From contig JAISCZ010000058.1 in assembly GCA_031265205.1 (NCBI GenBank), forward strand, positions 1-37,383: a stretch of DNA of 37,383 nucleotides. The letters are read 5' to 3'. Position numbers and translations under genes: made by a program. The notes below the pieces were generated by a model. That model had not been told where the DNA came from, did no database searches, and worked only from the letters and a program-made list of their open reading frames with translations. Below, in pieces: positions 17,189 through 25,812 of the stretch; position 1 is the stretch's first letter; each line of letters begins with the position of its first letter. The stretch is from Deltaproteobacteria bacterium (GTDB lineage: Bacteria; Desulfobacterota; Desulfarculia; Adiutricales; Adiutricaceae).

Positions 17189-17635
17189 CTAAACCTTATG
17201 AACCACGTAGGTCACCACTCCCCAGATAACCGCGTTTTCGCTGTCGGTAATGTCGAATTCCGGATAGGCGGGATTGTCGGGGCACAGGAAAACCCTTTTG
17301 TCCCTGACGCGGAGGCGTTTGACGGTCAGTTCCCCTTCCCAGGCGGCGATGACGATTTTTCCGGAAACGGCGTCCTGGGAGCGGTCGACCACGAGCAGAT
17401 CCCCGTTGTGGATCCCGGCCCCCAGCATGGAATCGCCGCTGACCCTCAGAAAAAAGGTGGCGGGGGGATTGCGGACCAAAAGCTTATGCAGGTCCAGCTC
17501 TTCCTGGACGTAGTCCTCCGCGGGGGAAGGAAAGCCAGCGGAAATGGCCGTCTCGTAAAGGGGCGCGCCGGGGCGGCCCTCGGCGAGGGGGGCGGGGGCG
17601 TAAACGGTCAAAGGGGAAACGTCGCTCTTCGTCAC
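17189..17635 (-). CDS. umuD: UmuD-type self-cleaving SOS protein
   Basis: 148 aa from the GTG at 17635, chosen because AAGGA (17644-17648) lies 8 nt upstream and the length fits UmuD; an ATG at 17722 would add 29 residues but has no ribosome site. UmuD is cleaved in response to RecA filaments and UmuD' binds UmuC to form Pol V. The cleavage pair is A33-G34 (ISAGFPSPAEDY), the nucleophile is S69 (VSGDSMLGAGI), and the general base is K106 (GELTVKRL); this spacing equals that of E. coli C24-G25, S60 and K97. It follows the MFS gene on the same strand. No LexA-type operator was found by eye. Confidence 0.93.
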   Translation of the reverse strand: MTKSDVSPLTVYAPAPLAEGRPGAPLYETAISAGFPSPAEDYVQEELDLHKLLVRNPPATFFLRVSGDSMLGAGIHNGDLLVVDRSQDAVSGKIVIAAWEGELTVKRLRVRDKRVFLCPDNPAYPEFDITDSENAVIWGVVTYVVHKV

Positions 17636-17772
17636 GGGGAGCGTCCTTACTCTGAATGGCGCGGCGCGGGCCGGGAGGAACTCCCCTCCAGCCCACGCCT
17701 CCGGCTTAGGTTCTATCGGCATTATAGCGCCGCCCCGCCGCGGAAGGCCAGTTCGCGCGCGCCCTTGGCGCC

Positions 17773-18990
17773 TTAAGCCGCCAAGGGCGGCTTCGCCCTG
17801 CCGCGGGGCCAGAGCAGGAAAAGAGGAAGCAGCCCGCAGGCCATAATCCAGAAGGCCATGGGGAGGGCCACCCAGCCCTCCGTGACCCCCAAAAGAGAGC
17901 TGACCAGGGCCGCGGCCGAAAACTGCAAGACCCCAATGAGGGAAGACGCGGTCCCCGCGTTCTCCCCGCAGGATTCCATGGCCAGGGCCACGGAATTGGC
18001 GACGATGAAAGGAAGGCTCACCAGGGAGAAAAAGAGGAGCGCCAGAAAAGGAAGCGTCGGCGGCAGGCCGCCGATTTGGGCCCAAAGCGTCAGCGCGCCC
18101 CCAGTGGCGAAGGTCGCGACCAGGCCCCCGACCAAAATCGCGCGGGCCGAGAAACGCTTTAAAAAAAGCAGATTCAGTTGGCTCAATAAAGCGACTCCCA
18201 AAGAGAAGATCCCGAAGGTCCAACCGTATTGGGTGTTCGTGAAGCCGTAATAATCCATCAGCACGTGGGGCGAGCCGCTGATGAAAGAAAAGATGGAGCC
18301 GCCGCCCACGGCGCCGGCCACGGCCACCAGGATAAAATTCCGGTCGCGGCAGAGTCGGCCGCCGCGCGCGATAACGGAGAGAAAACTCGACTTAACCCTT
18401 TTCGCGCGGGGAAGGGATTCCCGGAGGGTAAACAGGACGAGAAAAAAACAGACGATCCCCAAAAGGGTCATGAAAGCGAAGCAGAAGCCCCAATGGGTCA
18501 GGGAGATCAGATAGGCGCCCAAGACCGGGGCCGCCACGGGCCCGATGGACTGAACGGCCATTATCACGGTGAGAACTTTGGCTCCGCCGCGCGTGTCGTA
18601 GGAGTCCCGCACGACGGCCCTGGCTATCACCATGCCCGCGCAGCCGCCGATGGCCTGGAAAAAACGCAAAAGCAAAAAAAGGTTAAGATCGCGGCAAAAA
18701 GTTAAGCCTAGGCTCGCTAGAATGTAAATAAAGATCCCCGCGAGCAAAGGTTTCTTGCGCCCGCAACGGTCGGAAAGGGGCCCGTAGGCCAACTGTCCCA
18801 GGGCGAGCCCGGCGAAAAAAACGGACAGAGTCAGTTGGACCTGGGGAACCGCGACGCCCATGTCCGCGGCCATCCGCGGAAAGGCCGCCAGAAAGAGATC
18901 CGTGGAAAAAGGGGCGAAAGCTATTAGGAGTCCCAATAGAGCGGTTAGTTTAAAGGTGGTGGTTCGGGAACCGTTTACGCTCGCGCGCAT
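17773..18990 (-). CDS. MFS multidrug efflux transporter, Bcr/CflA type
   Basis: About 405 aa from the ATG at 18990; an in-frame TTG eight codons upstream is possible. The protein alternates hydrophobic stretches consistent with 12 membrane helices. The Bcr/CflA hallmarks are FSTDLFLAAFPRMA at the end of helix 1 and ALGQLAYGPLSDRCGRKKPL, the MFS motif A between helices 2 and 3, followed by LRFFQAIGGCAGMVIARAVV in helices 4-5. It would export drugs such as bicyclomycin or chloramphenicol-type compounds, or sulfonamides, using the proton gradient; the substrate cannot be read from sequence. It lies upstream of umuD on the same strand, 137 nt away. Confidence 0.9.
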   Translation of the reverse strand: MRASVNGSRTTTFKLTALLGLLIAFAPFSTDLFLAAFPRMAADMGVAVPQVQLTLSVFFAGLALGQLAYGPLSDRCGRKKPLLAGIFIYILASLGLTFCRDLNLFLLLRFFQAIGGCAGMVIARAVVRDSYDTRGGAKVLTVIMAVQSIGPVAAPVLGAYLISLTHWGFCFAFMTLLGIVCFFLVLFTLRESLPRAKRVKSSFLSVIARGGRLCRDRNFILVAVAGAVGGGSIFSFISGSPHVLMDYYGFTNTQYGWTFGIFSLGVALLSQLNLLFLKRFSARAILVGGLVATFATGGALTLWAQIGGLPPTLPFLALLFFSLVSLPFIVANSVALAMESCGENAGTASSLIGVLQFSAAALVSSLLGVTEGWVALPMAFWIMACGLLPLFLLWPRGRAKPPLAA

Positions 18991-19337
18991 GTGACACTCG
19001 TTTTCTCTCCACAAAAAAGAAAGGCGCTCTCTTTAGGAGCCCCTCGCGATAAACCCGCTTTCCGCTCCCCTCCAAGCCCGTTGGGCGCGCGATAAGGGGG
19101 CGGCGACGCGATTCGTTTTTACGGAAGCCGCGCGTCTTGGCGAAAAACCAAGGCCCATGGCGCGGCGACGGACGCTATTATAGCCGTTTCGCGCGCGATA
19201 TTCAAAAGCCCCCGCTGGGGCGCTGGGGCTTTCGCGGCGTCGCGGCGCTTTTAAAAGTCCGCCTTTCGCGAGTTTAAAATATCGGCGTGTCAATAAAAGC
19301 GAGACTGAAACGTCCACGTTTAAAATTTTCGGCGGGA
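18991..19337. other. Intergenic stretch, nothing recognised
   Basis: It contains the promoter side of the MFS gene. The only open frame (minus, 19033-19317) lacks motifs and a ribosome site. Confidence 0.5.
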
Positions 19338-19853
19338 TTAAAATGTCCGGGCCGCGAGCGTTTTTTTTAAGGCGCGATCGTTTATTCTCGAACGGATTGC
19401 GAGGATCCGCGCTGACGCGCCCGCTCCGTTGGCGTCGCGGTCGGACGCCTTTATTTCTGAGTATCTCCCGAGCTTATCTCTTGAAATATTCAGCTTCGCG
19501 ACTAAAGCCCTCCAATCCCAAGTCGCTTGACCTTGAGGAAGCGGATCTTCCAGAATTTTTAAAATTAACGCCGTAAGTTCCTTAGGATCGCGGAGCGGAG
19601 GTTTTCCTGGCCTCGCGGAGTCACGTAATCCGTCAAGCCCCATCCCTAAAAACTTTTTTCGCCAAAAACCCACGGTATTCGGGCGCGTATGAAATTTAGC
19701 CGTTATATCCCGATCCATAAATCCATCCGCGGCCATTGGAATAATCTTCGCTCTCGCGGACACGCGAGCCTGAAGCGTTCCGCCCTTCGCCCACGAATTG
19801 AGGATCGCGAGTTCTTCGTCCGTACGTCGCGGTCTTGCGGCTACGCGAGACAT
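19338..19853 (-). pseudogene. N-terminal fragment of an IS630-family transposase
   Basis: 171 aa open frame with the IS630 N-terminal architecture: RRTDEELAILNSWAKGG, SARAKIIPMAADGFMDRDI (first HTH region), FWRKKFLGMGLDGLRDSARP and GQATWDWRALVAKLNISRDK (second region). The DDE domain that should follow is absent; after about residue 145 the sequence is unlike the family and ends at a stop. A good leader is kept: AAGGGG ends about 6 nt before the ATG. It could still be translated as a DNA-binding peptide, but I class it as a truncated transposase. The tandem-HTH protein at 1661-2911 is a distant relative. Confidence 0.7.
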
Positions 19854-20407
19854 AAATATCCCCTTAATGTCTCGTATCGCGTTAACTATCGCCTTTTAAG
19901 TCAATTTGACGCGAGATAGGACGGCTTTTTACGCGAAAACGCCCACAGGCGCTCCCTCGACCGGAACGGGCCGCGCGGGGCGGGCGTTGGCGGCCTTCTC
20001 CGTGGGCCCGTGACGGCCGACGGCGTCAGCGCCTATCGGGTTGGCGCGCGAGGCCGCGGTCATTTCCGCGAAGAAACAATCCGCGGCCAGGCCGAAGGAC
20101 TCCGCCGCGCGGCCCTTGAGGTCGACGTCGCGCCGCTTTCCCCAAAAGGCCCTTGGCCGCGACGGCGCGGATAGCCCCGGCGACGCGAAATAAACGCTTA
20201 TAGGTCGCCGGCCCCCATCGTTTATGAACTCGGGGGAGCGCGCGCTCCACGTCTTAGACAGGCTTGGACAAGCGCCCGCGCGGAGAGCCGCGCCGGCGCT
20301 TGTCGGACCGCGGAATTAGGAAGAAACCGTCGCCTCTTTTCTCCCCGCTCTTTTGGGAGAGCGCGCCACCGGAGGCTCGCTTTCGCTGGGAAGCGCGGGG
20401 CGCTCTC
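19854..20407. other. Intergenic stretch with an unrecognised minus-strand coding-like frame
   Basis: On the minus strand a frame ending at 19929 reads RRDVDLKGRAAESFGLAAD, then FFAEMTAASRANPIGADAV, over about 70-85 codons without stop. A different frame (20026-20250) encodes ERALPRVHKRWGPATYKRLF, RVAGAIRAVAAKG. Joined by a frameshift near 20140 they would make one protein end of about 110 residues. I do not recognise the family; a relic is likely. Confidence 0.35.
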
Positions 20408-21925
20408 TTAACGCGAGAAATTTTTGCGGTACCAGCTCGCGAGGAGTTCCACGTACTCCTCGCGCAGGTCGACGCGACCCACGGTGCGTTCCCAGCGCCC
20501 CAAGGAAGCGCTGGAAACCCCGATTTGGCGGGAGGTCTCGGCCTGGGACTCTCCCAAGGCCTTGCGGAGCTTGAGGATTTGCGGGCCGGTAATGTTGGCG
20601 AAATCAGGCGCGCGCGGCTCGCGCTTGGGCTTTTCGGCCCGGACGGCGTTCCGGGGGGAAGCCGCCGGGGTTTTCGCGTCCCGCGCGACGAAGGCGCCGC
20701 GGGACGCGCGTTGGGGGGAACGGGCCTCCGCGAACTCCGGGGGAGGCGCCACCCGCCGAGAGGGATGGGCCAACTGGGCGACTAATCGCGAATTGGGCTG
20801 GAGAGAGCGGACGTTAGGCGCGGGAGAGGCCTCCCGGCGCGCTGGGAGGGGCGGGGCGGCGCCGCGCGCCGCCAGGACCGACCGCTCCAGGCGAGAGCGC
20901 TCGCGGGGAGGGGCGGCTTTTTTTACGTCGGGCGCGGCGGGGCGACGCCGCGATTCCCAGCGCTCTTCTTGCGCGTCCGCGGCGCGGTTAGCGCGCTCCC
21001 TATCTTTGTCGTCGCGCTCGCTCCGAGGGGGCGCGGGGCGAGAGGCGCGCGGCGCGAGAGGGCTCGCCTCGGCGCGGGCGCGCGCGGTTTCCGGACGGGC
21101 CGGCGCGGCTTCCGCGCGGGCGGGCGCGGTCCCCGCGCGAACGGGCGCGGCCCCCGCGCGAACGGGAGCGGCCCCCGCGCGGGCGGGAGGCTTGAAGCGC
21201 GAAAAATCTTCCTCGTCGCGCAGTTCCACCCCGAAGAGGGCGTTCAGGTCCGCGTCCGCCAGCTCGCCGGAGCTTTCCCCGCCCAAACGCTCGATATCCT
21301 CGGCGTTCACCGTCAGAAGCTCGATAGGCTCCACCTGCCGGAGGGTAAAAAGCATCTCGGGGCTGGCGTCCAGGCGGTTGCCCACCCCGTAAAAGACGGC
21401 CGCGAGGTGCTTGCAGAGCCGGGCCGAGTCGGGGCAGGAGCAGCGATAGCTAATCTCGGAACTGGTCGGAAAGAGGCCAGAGACAGGATCGGAGACCACC
21501 TGCATGACCTCCGGGGAAAATTTTCCGTTCAAGAGATCGAGCATGGTGGAAATCTTGCCGTGGCACTTCTTTTTGATGAGTTCCCAGTGCGACCGCGCCA
21601 GGGGGGCGATGTTGATGTTGATCTTGTAGACCTCCGTGCCCGTGACAATCGCGAAGATCTTCCCGGGGGAAATGTCTAGGTGGACCAAAGAGCCGTTACG
21701 GGCGTAGGTCCTCCCACGGGGAAGCCGGTTCTCGTAATCGGCCATGCCCTCGAAATGGGCGCACCAGCTTTTGCCCCAGAAGGTGTGGGCCAGATCCCGG
21801 CCGCTTAGGGTAATGGGCCGCAAAGGCCCGTAGGTCTCGGCGTAATTTTTCAGTTCCAGAGCGTGGTCTTTGCGCCTAGAGTAGCGCGAAGTCGTTTTTT
21901 TGCGCCACCAAAATTTATACGACAA
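20408..21925 (-). CDS. SWIM zinc-finger protein with C-terminal XRE-like HTH
   Basis: 505 aa from the TTG at 21925, chosen because AAGGAG (21932-21937) lies 6 nt upstream; it begins SYKFWWRKK. The N-terminal 240 residues are a typical bacterial SWIM protein (TFWGKSWCAHFEGMADYENR, then LPRGRTYARNGSL) with zinc ligands C162, C164, C171 and H173 in YRCSCPDSARLCKHLAAVFYG-type spacing CxC-x6-CxH. A long disordered Ala/Pro/Arg linker (about 247-435) starts with heptad-length repeats. The last 65 residues form a helix-turn-helix of the XRE kind (ITGPQILKLRKALGESQAE, then IGVSSASLGRWERTVG). It lies 97 nt behind the SNF2 gene, its usual partner. A chromatin-like or DNA-repair accessory role is inferred. 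Confidence 0.88.
   Translation of the reverse strand: MSYKFWWRKKTTSRYSRRKDHALELKNYAETYGPLRPITLSGRDLAHTFWGKSWCAHFEGMADYENRLPRGRTYARNGSLVHLDISPGKIFAIVTGTEVYKININIAPLARSHWELIKKKCHGKISTMLDLLNGKFSPEVMQVVSDPVSGLFPTSSEISYRCSCPDSARLCKHLAAVFYGVGNRLDASPEMLFTLRQVEPIELLTVNAEDIERLGGESSGELADADLNALFGVELRDEEDFSRFKPPARAGAAPVRAGAAPVRAGTAPARAEAAPARPETARARAEASPLAPRASRPAPPRSERDDKDRERANRAADAQEERWESRRRPAAPDVKKAAPPRERSRLERSVLAARGAAPPLPARREASPAPNVRSLQPNSRLVAQLAHPSRRVAPPPEFAEARSPQRASRGAFVARDAKTPAASPRNAVRAEKPKREPRAPDFANITGPQILKLRKALGESQAETSRQIGVSSASLGRWERTVGRVDLREEYVELLASWYRKNFSR
21062..21190. repeat. 21-bp tandem repeats inside the SWIM protein linker
   Basis: On the minus strand the DNA encodes six imperfect 7-residue units of the form RAGAAPV / RAGTAPA / RAEAAPA. 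Two adjacent units near 21140-21180 are almost identical at DNA level, indicating recent duplication. Confidence 0.7.
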
Positions 21926-22021
21926 GAGGTTCTCCTTGGCCGCGATAGCGGCGAGCGTTAGGCTTAAGCGGAATGGCGGGCGGAGGCCCAAGGGGGCCGG
22001 GCGCCCCGCGCCGAAGGCGGC

Positions 22022-24697
22022 TTACCGCATGAGGGCCCGATCCAAATCTAAATTCACGAGGTCCATGATGGCCTGATCGTCCAGGTTGACGAGACTGATT
22101 TCCGTTTCTCCCTTAAGGATTTCCCCGGCCAAAAAGCGTTTGCTCTCCAAAAGCTCGTCGACCCTTTCCTCCAGGGTGCCCCGGGTCACGCATTTGTGGA
22201 CCAAAACGTTCTTTTTTTGGCCGATGCGATAGGCGCGATCCGTGGCCTGGTCTTCCACCGCGGGGTTCCACCAGCGATCGAAATGGATGACCTGGCCCGC
22301 CGCGGTGAGATTGAGGCCCGTGCCCCCGGCCTTCAGGGAAAGGATAAAGAAGGGGGGCCCGTCCACGCGCTGGAATTCGTCCACCAGCTCCTTGCGCCGC
22401 TTGACCGGGGTGCTCCCGTGGAGAATGAGGCCGGGGCGACCGAAGATGGCCTCCAAGTGCTCGGAAAGGGGGTCTATGATCTCCTTGTACTGGGTAAAGA
22501 TAAGGAGCCTTTCCTGGCGCTCGGCCAATTCCCGGCCCAATTCCGCGAGGCGAAGAAACTTGCCGCTGCGCTCCTCGGACCAATCCCCGTCCCCCGTGAG
22601 CTGGGCGGGGTGGTTGATGAGCTGCTTGAGGCGCGTGAGCGTCTGCAGGACAATCCCCCGCCTCTTGGCCTGATCCTTGGGATCGGAGGTAAATTTGCGG
22701 AGGGCTTGGTCCAAGGTCTCCACCACCTGGGCGTAGAGCTTGGCCTGAACCTCGGTGAGTTGGCAATGGAGTCTCGTTTCGACCTTGTCGGGGAGATCGT
22801 TAATGACCCGGCGGTCCGTTTTCAGCCGCCGTAAGAGATAGGGCGCGACCAGCCTGCGCAGCGGGCCGTACTGATCCTCCTCGCGCTTTTCGAGTTCCAA
22901 GACGATCTCGTCGAATTTTTTGCGGGTCCCCAAAAGGCCGGGGTTCAAAAAGTCAAAAAGGGACCAGAGATCGCCAAGGCGGTTCTCGATGGGGGTGCCG
23001 GTCAGCGTTATGCGGGAGTCGGCTTGGAGTTCCCGCACGGCCCGGCTCTGAAAGGTGCCGGGATTTTTAATGGCCTGGGCCTCGTCCAAGATGGCGAACC
23101 TAAACTGGAGGCTCTTGAAAAAATCGAGCCGACGGGCCAAGAGGTTATAGCTCGTTATCACCAGATCCGTCCCATCCAGCATCAGGGACGGCTTCGCCTC
23201 CCATTTGTTGATCTGATCGCGGCTGGTTTCCGAGGGGTGGTAAATCTTGATGCGCAGCGAGGGCGCGAACCTTTGGGCCTCAAAATTCCAGTTGGCCAAA
23301 AGCGAGGCCGGAGCCACCAGAACCGAGGGAGGCACTGGGGGCGCGCCCCCCGGCCTTCCCTGGAGACGGCGTCGATCCAAAAGCAAAAGGGCCAAGACCT
23401 GAATGGTTTTCCCGAGCCCCATGTCGTCGGCCAGACAAGCCCCCAGCCCCAAGCCAGTGAGAATCGAGAGCCAGCTGAGTCCCTCCTTTTGGTAGGGCCT
23501 TAAGACGGCGTTCAGATCATCGGTGGGGTTGCGGGACCCGGGGTCCCGGAGCTTTTTGAGGATCTTTTTAAGCATATCCCCGGCCTCGGCCTGGACCCAG
23601 GGCCCGGGATCGGGCAGGCCCGCCGGGCCGTTGCCGCGCTCGTCCCCCGCGGGTAGGCCCGAGAGGAGACGCATGGCCTGGATGAAGGTGAGACCAGAGT
23701 CCCGCGCGGATTCTTTGGCCTCGCTCCAGAAGGCCAAAGCCTCGTTGAGGCGCTGGCGATCCACTTCCAGCCAGCGTCCCTTAAAGAAGACGAGTTCCCC
23801 GGCCTCGACCTCCAAAAGTTCCTGGATCTCCTCGGGGGTGAGGTTGTCGTCTCCCACGGCGAGTCTCACGTCCCAGTCGAGTAAACTCCTCAGGCCCAGA
23901 TTCGGGGCCTTGTTTTGGCCCACCACGATCTTGACCCGGGCCTGGGGCTTGTCGCGCCACCAGTCCGGAATGCGGCAGCTTAAACCGCATTCCTCCAAAA
24001 TCGCCAAATCTTTCAAAAAGCGGTGGGCCTCGGGGATGGTCCAGGCCAGGGGGCGGTAAAGCTGCCCGGAAACGTCCAGGTCGTTGACCCAGGGGAGCCT
24101 TTCCGCGGCCTCTTTGACTGGGGTGAGCAGGCTTAAAAGCGTGGGTTTGTCCCCTACCCCCGAGTAGCGGGTCAAGGCTTTGCCCAGCAAAATGTGCCTA
24201 TCGCGCCCTTCGGCGGTCAGGGAGGTCACGTAGGTGGCCATAAAAGCGAAGGGCTTGTCGTGGCTGAGGACGTTTTCCGCCAGGTGAAAGGTGACCCGCC
24301 CCACCCGGCGCCACAGGGGCGCGCGCTGGGAAAGAAAATCGGCGATGGGGGTCTGGTTGGCCACCTCGACCACCCAAACGGCCAGGGCCGTCCAGATGCT
24401 GAAGACCGTGGAGGAGTTTAGGTACTCGCCGCCGGGCATGGGGGGAGCGCCGTCGCACATGGCTATCAGCTGGCCCTCCGTGGGCGGCGTGAGCATCAGG
24501 GGGGAATGATCTTCCGGCAGGCCGCACAGGGAACTCAAAAAAGACTCGGCGACATGGCGCCAGAATTTGGTTATCGGTCCGGGGACTATCTCGTGGCGGG
24601 CGGCCAAATTAAAGAGCCGCTCGCGCCAGTCTCCATCCCCTTGGGGAAAGACCAAAAATCCGCTCGGGTTTAAGGTCACGGAATCTGCGTTGTCCAT
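22022..24697 (-). CDS. SNF2-family (Snf2/HepA-like) DEAD/DEAH helicase
   Basis: 891 aa. Residues up to about 390 are the bacterial SNF2-associated N-terminal region. The ATPase core follows: LRPYQKEGLSWLSIL, motif I LADDMGLGKTIQVLALLL (about 415-432), motif Ia LVAPASLLANWNFEA, motif II LDEAQAIKN (about 535), motif III TLTGTPIENRLGDLWSLFDF, and lobe 2 with RLLIFTQYKEIIDPL, SLKAGGTGLNLTAA and DRWWNPAVEDQATDRAYRIG. These enzymes translocate on double-stranded DNA and remodel nucleoprotein. The adjacent SWIM gene on the same strand is a recurring pairing in bacteria, so the two products probably act together. Confidence 0.94.
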   Translation of the reverse strand: MDNADSVTLNPSGFLVFPQGDGDWRERLFNLAARHEIVPGPITKFWRHVAESFLSSLCGLPEDHSPLMLTPPTEGQLIAMCDGAPPMPGGEYLNSSTVFSIWTALAVWVVEVANQTPIADFLSQRAPLWRRVGRVTFHLAENVLSHDKPFAFMATYVTSLTAEGRDRHILLGKALTRYSGVGDKPTLLSLLTPVKEAAERLPWVNDLDVSGQLYRPLAWTIPEAHRFLKDLAILEECGLSCRIPDWWRDKPQARVKIVVGQNKAPNLGLRSLLDWDVRLAVGDDNLTPEEIQELLEVEAGELVFFKGRWLEVDRQRLNEALAFWSEAKESARDSGLTFIQAMRLLSGLPAGDERGNGPAGLPDPGPWVQAEAGDMLKKILKKLRDPGSRNPTDDLNAVLRPYQKEGLSWLSILTGLGLGACLADDMGLGKTIQVLALLLLDRRRLQGRPGGAPPVPPSVLVAPASLLANWNFEAQRFAPSLRIKIYHPSETSRDQINKWEAKPSLMLDGTDLVITSYNLLARRLDFFKSLQFRFAILDEAQAIKNPGTFQSRAVRELQADSRITLTGTPIENRLGDLWSLFDFLNPGLLGTRKKFDEIVLELEKREEDQYGPLRRLVAPYLLRRLKTDRRVINDLPDKVETRLHCQLTEVQAKLYAQVVETLDQALRKFTSDPKDQAKRRGIVLQTLTRLKQLINHPAQLTGDGDWSEERSGKFLRLAELGRELAERQERLLIFTQYKEIIDPLSEHLEAIFGRPGLILHGSTPVKRRKELVDEFQRVDGPPFFILSLKAGGTGLNLTAAGQVIHFDRWWNPAVEDQATDRAYRIGQKKNVLVHKCVTRGTLEERVDELLESKRFLAGEILKGETEISLVNLDDQAIMDLVNLDLDRALMR

Positions 24698-25812
24698 ATG
24701 GCTTTCGTTTTAAATTTGCGAAAGGGGCCGAGGCCATTGGCCTCGCGCCCTTTTCGGCTCGCCCCCTAACCCTTGGCGAGAGGGGGGGGCTTAGGGGAAG
24801 AGGCGCTCGCTTAAAGTCGCCCTCCCCGGGAATAAAGAGAATCGCGGCGTAAAAATAACGTGACTCGCGAGGATCGCTGGTTCGGAGGTCTCCTTGGCGC
24901 TTTTAAGTGGAGTTTGAGGGGCCCATAGGGGGCGGGCGAGGCGCGCGGAGGGCGAAAAAGGCGCGCGCGGGGGACGCGCGAAAGACAAGTCGCGGACGCT
25001 GGGGGCCGCGCGGAATTACGGGACGCGCGGCGGGAAGGCTCTGGACGAGGGGAAGAAAAGACGCGCCCGAGTCTCTCCTGGATTTATGAGGAAAGGCCCG
25101 GAAGGGAGCGCCGGCAAGGCGCGGCGCGTATATTGAGTTTTTTCAACCCGATGGAACTTAAACCCTAAATAGACCTTTATTAAAGATAATTTCCGTCAGA
25201 TTAGCTAAAAAATTAGAGTATTTCCATAAAACCTATTTGATTGAGACTCTTCCAGCTCAAATATAACATACTCGCGTCGGGGAGCGCTAGAGACGCTTCC
25301 CGCGCGCGGGGCCGAAACGATGGTGGTGGCTAAAATGGCGTTTTTCCGCCCCCAATGGGGGGGAAGGGGTTTTTAGCGACCCCGGGCTTTGGGGGAAACC
25401 AGCTCGGATTTCCGCCCGCGGCTGTCCTTTTCCGTGAGATAGGGATTAGCGGGAAATTAATTTCCCCATAAATTTTCGGTCGGGCCCGCCCCATGAGCCG
25501 GGACGCGCGCCTACCTACTGTCAATCGGGAGACTTTACGCTAAAAAAAAAGAAAAAGCCACTAAAAAAAGCGTATCGGCCACTCATTTTTCGCGCGGGCC
25601 CTATCCGGGCGCCCGCGCGCGCCTTCCCCGCCTTCCCTCGCGGGAGGGTTAAACTCTATGAATAATTAGTAAAGATCGCGCGCGGCCCCAAAACGAGGCT
25701 TTGGGGCCGAGCGCGCGCTTCCCAGAGAGCGCGCGGCCCGCGCGAGTGGCCCCGGGGGAATCGGCGCGGAAAAAGAACCAAGAAAGCGCCCGCCGCGCTC
25801 TAGCTTAACGAT
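24698..25812. other. 1.1-kb intergenic stretch, no gene recognised
   Basis: Composition alternates between GC-rich (24720-25120) and a distinct AT-rich patch (25130-25270). Open frames are short and motif-free. The SNF2 promoter should lie at its left end. An imperfect dyad (GGGGAGCG...CGCTTCCC) lies near 25280-25305. Confidence 0.45.

Noticed and set aside
17189..18223. A 344-codon minus-strand frame covering umuD and part of the exporter gene
   Set aside because: Only the last 148 codons are UmuD; the upstream part is a shadow frame of the MFS gene with no family signal.
20424..21392. Plus-strand 322-codon frame opposite the SWIM gene
   Set aside because: Arg/Ser/Ala-rich antisense shadow; the SWIM and HTH motifs are on the minus strand.
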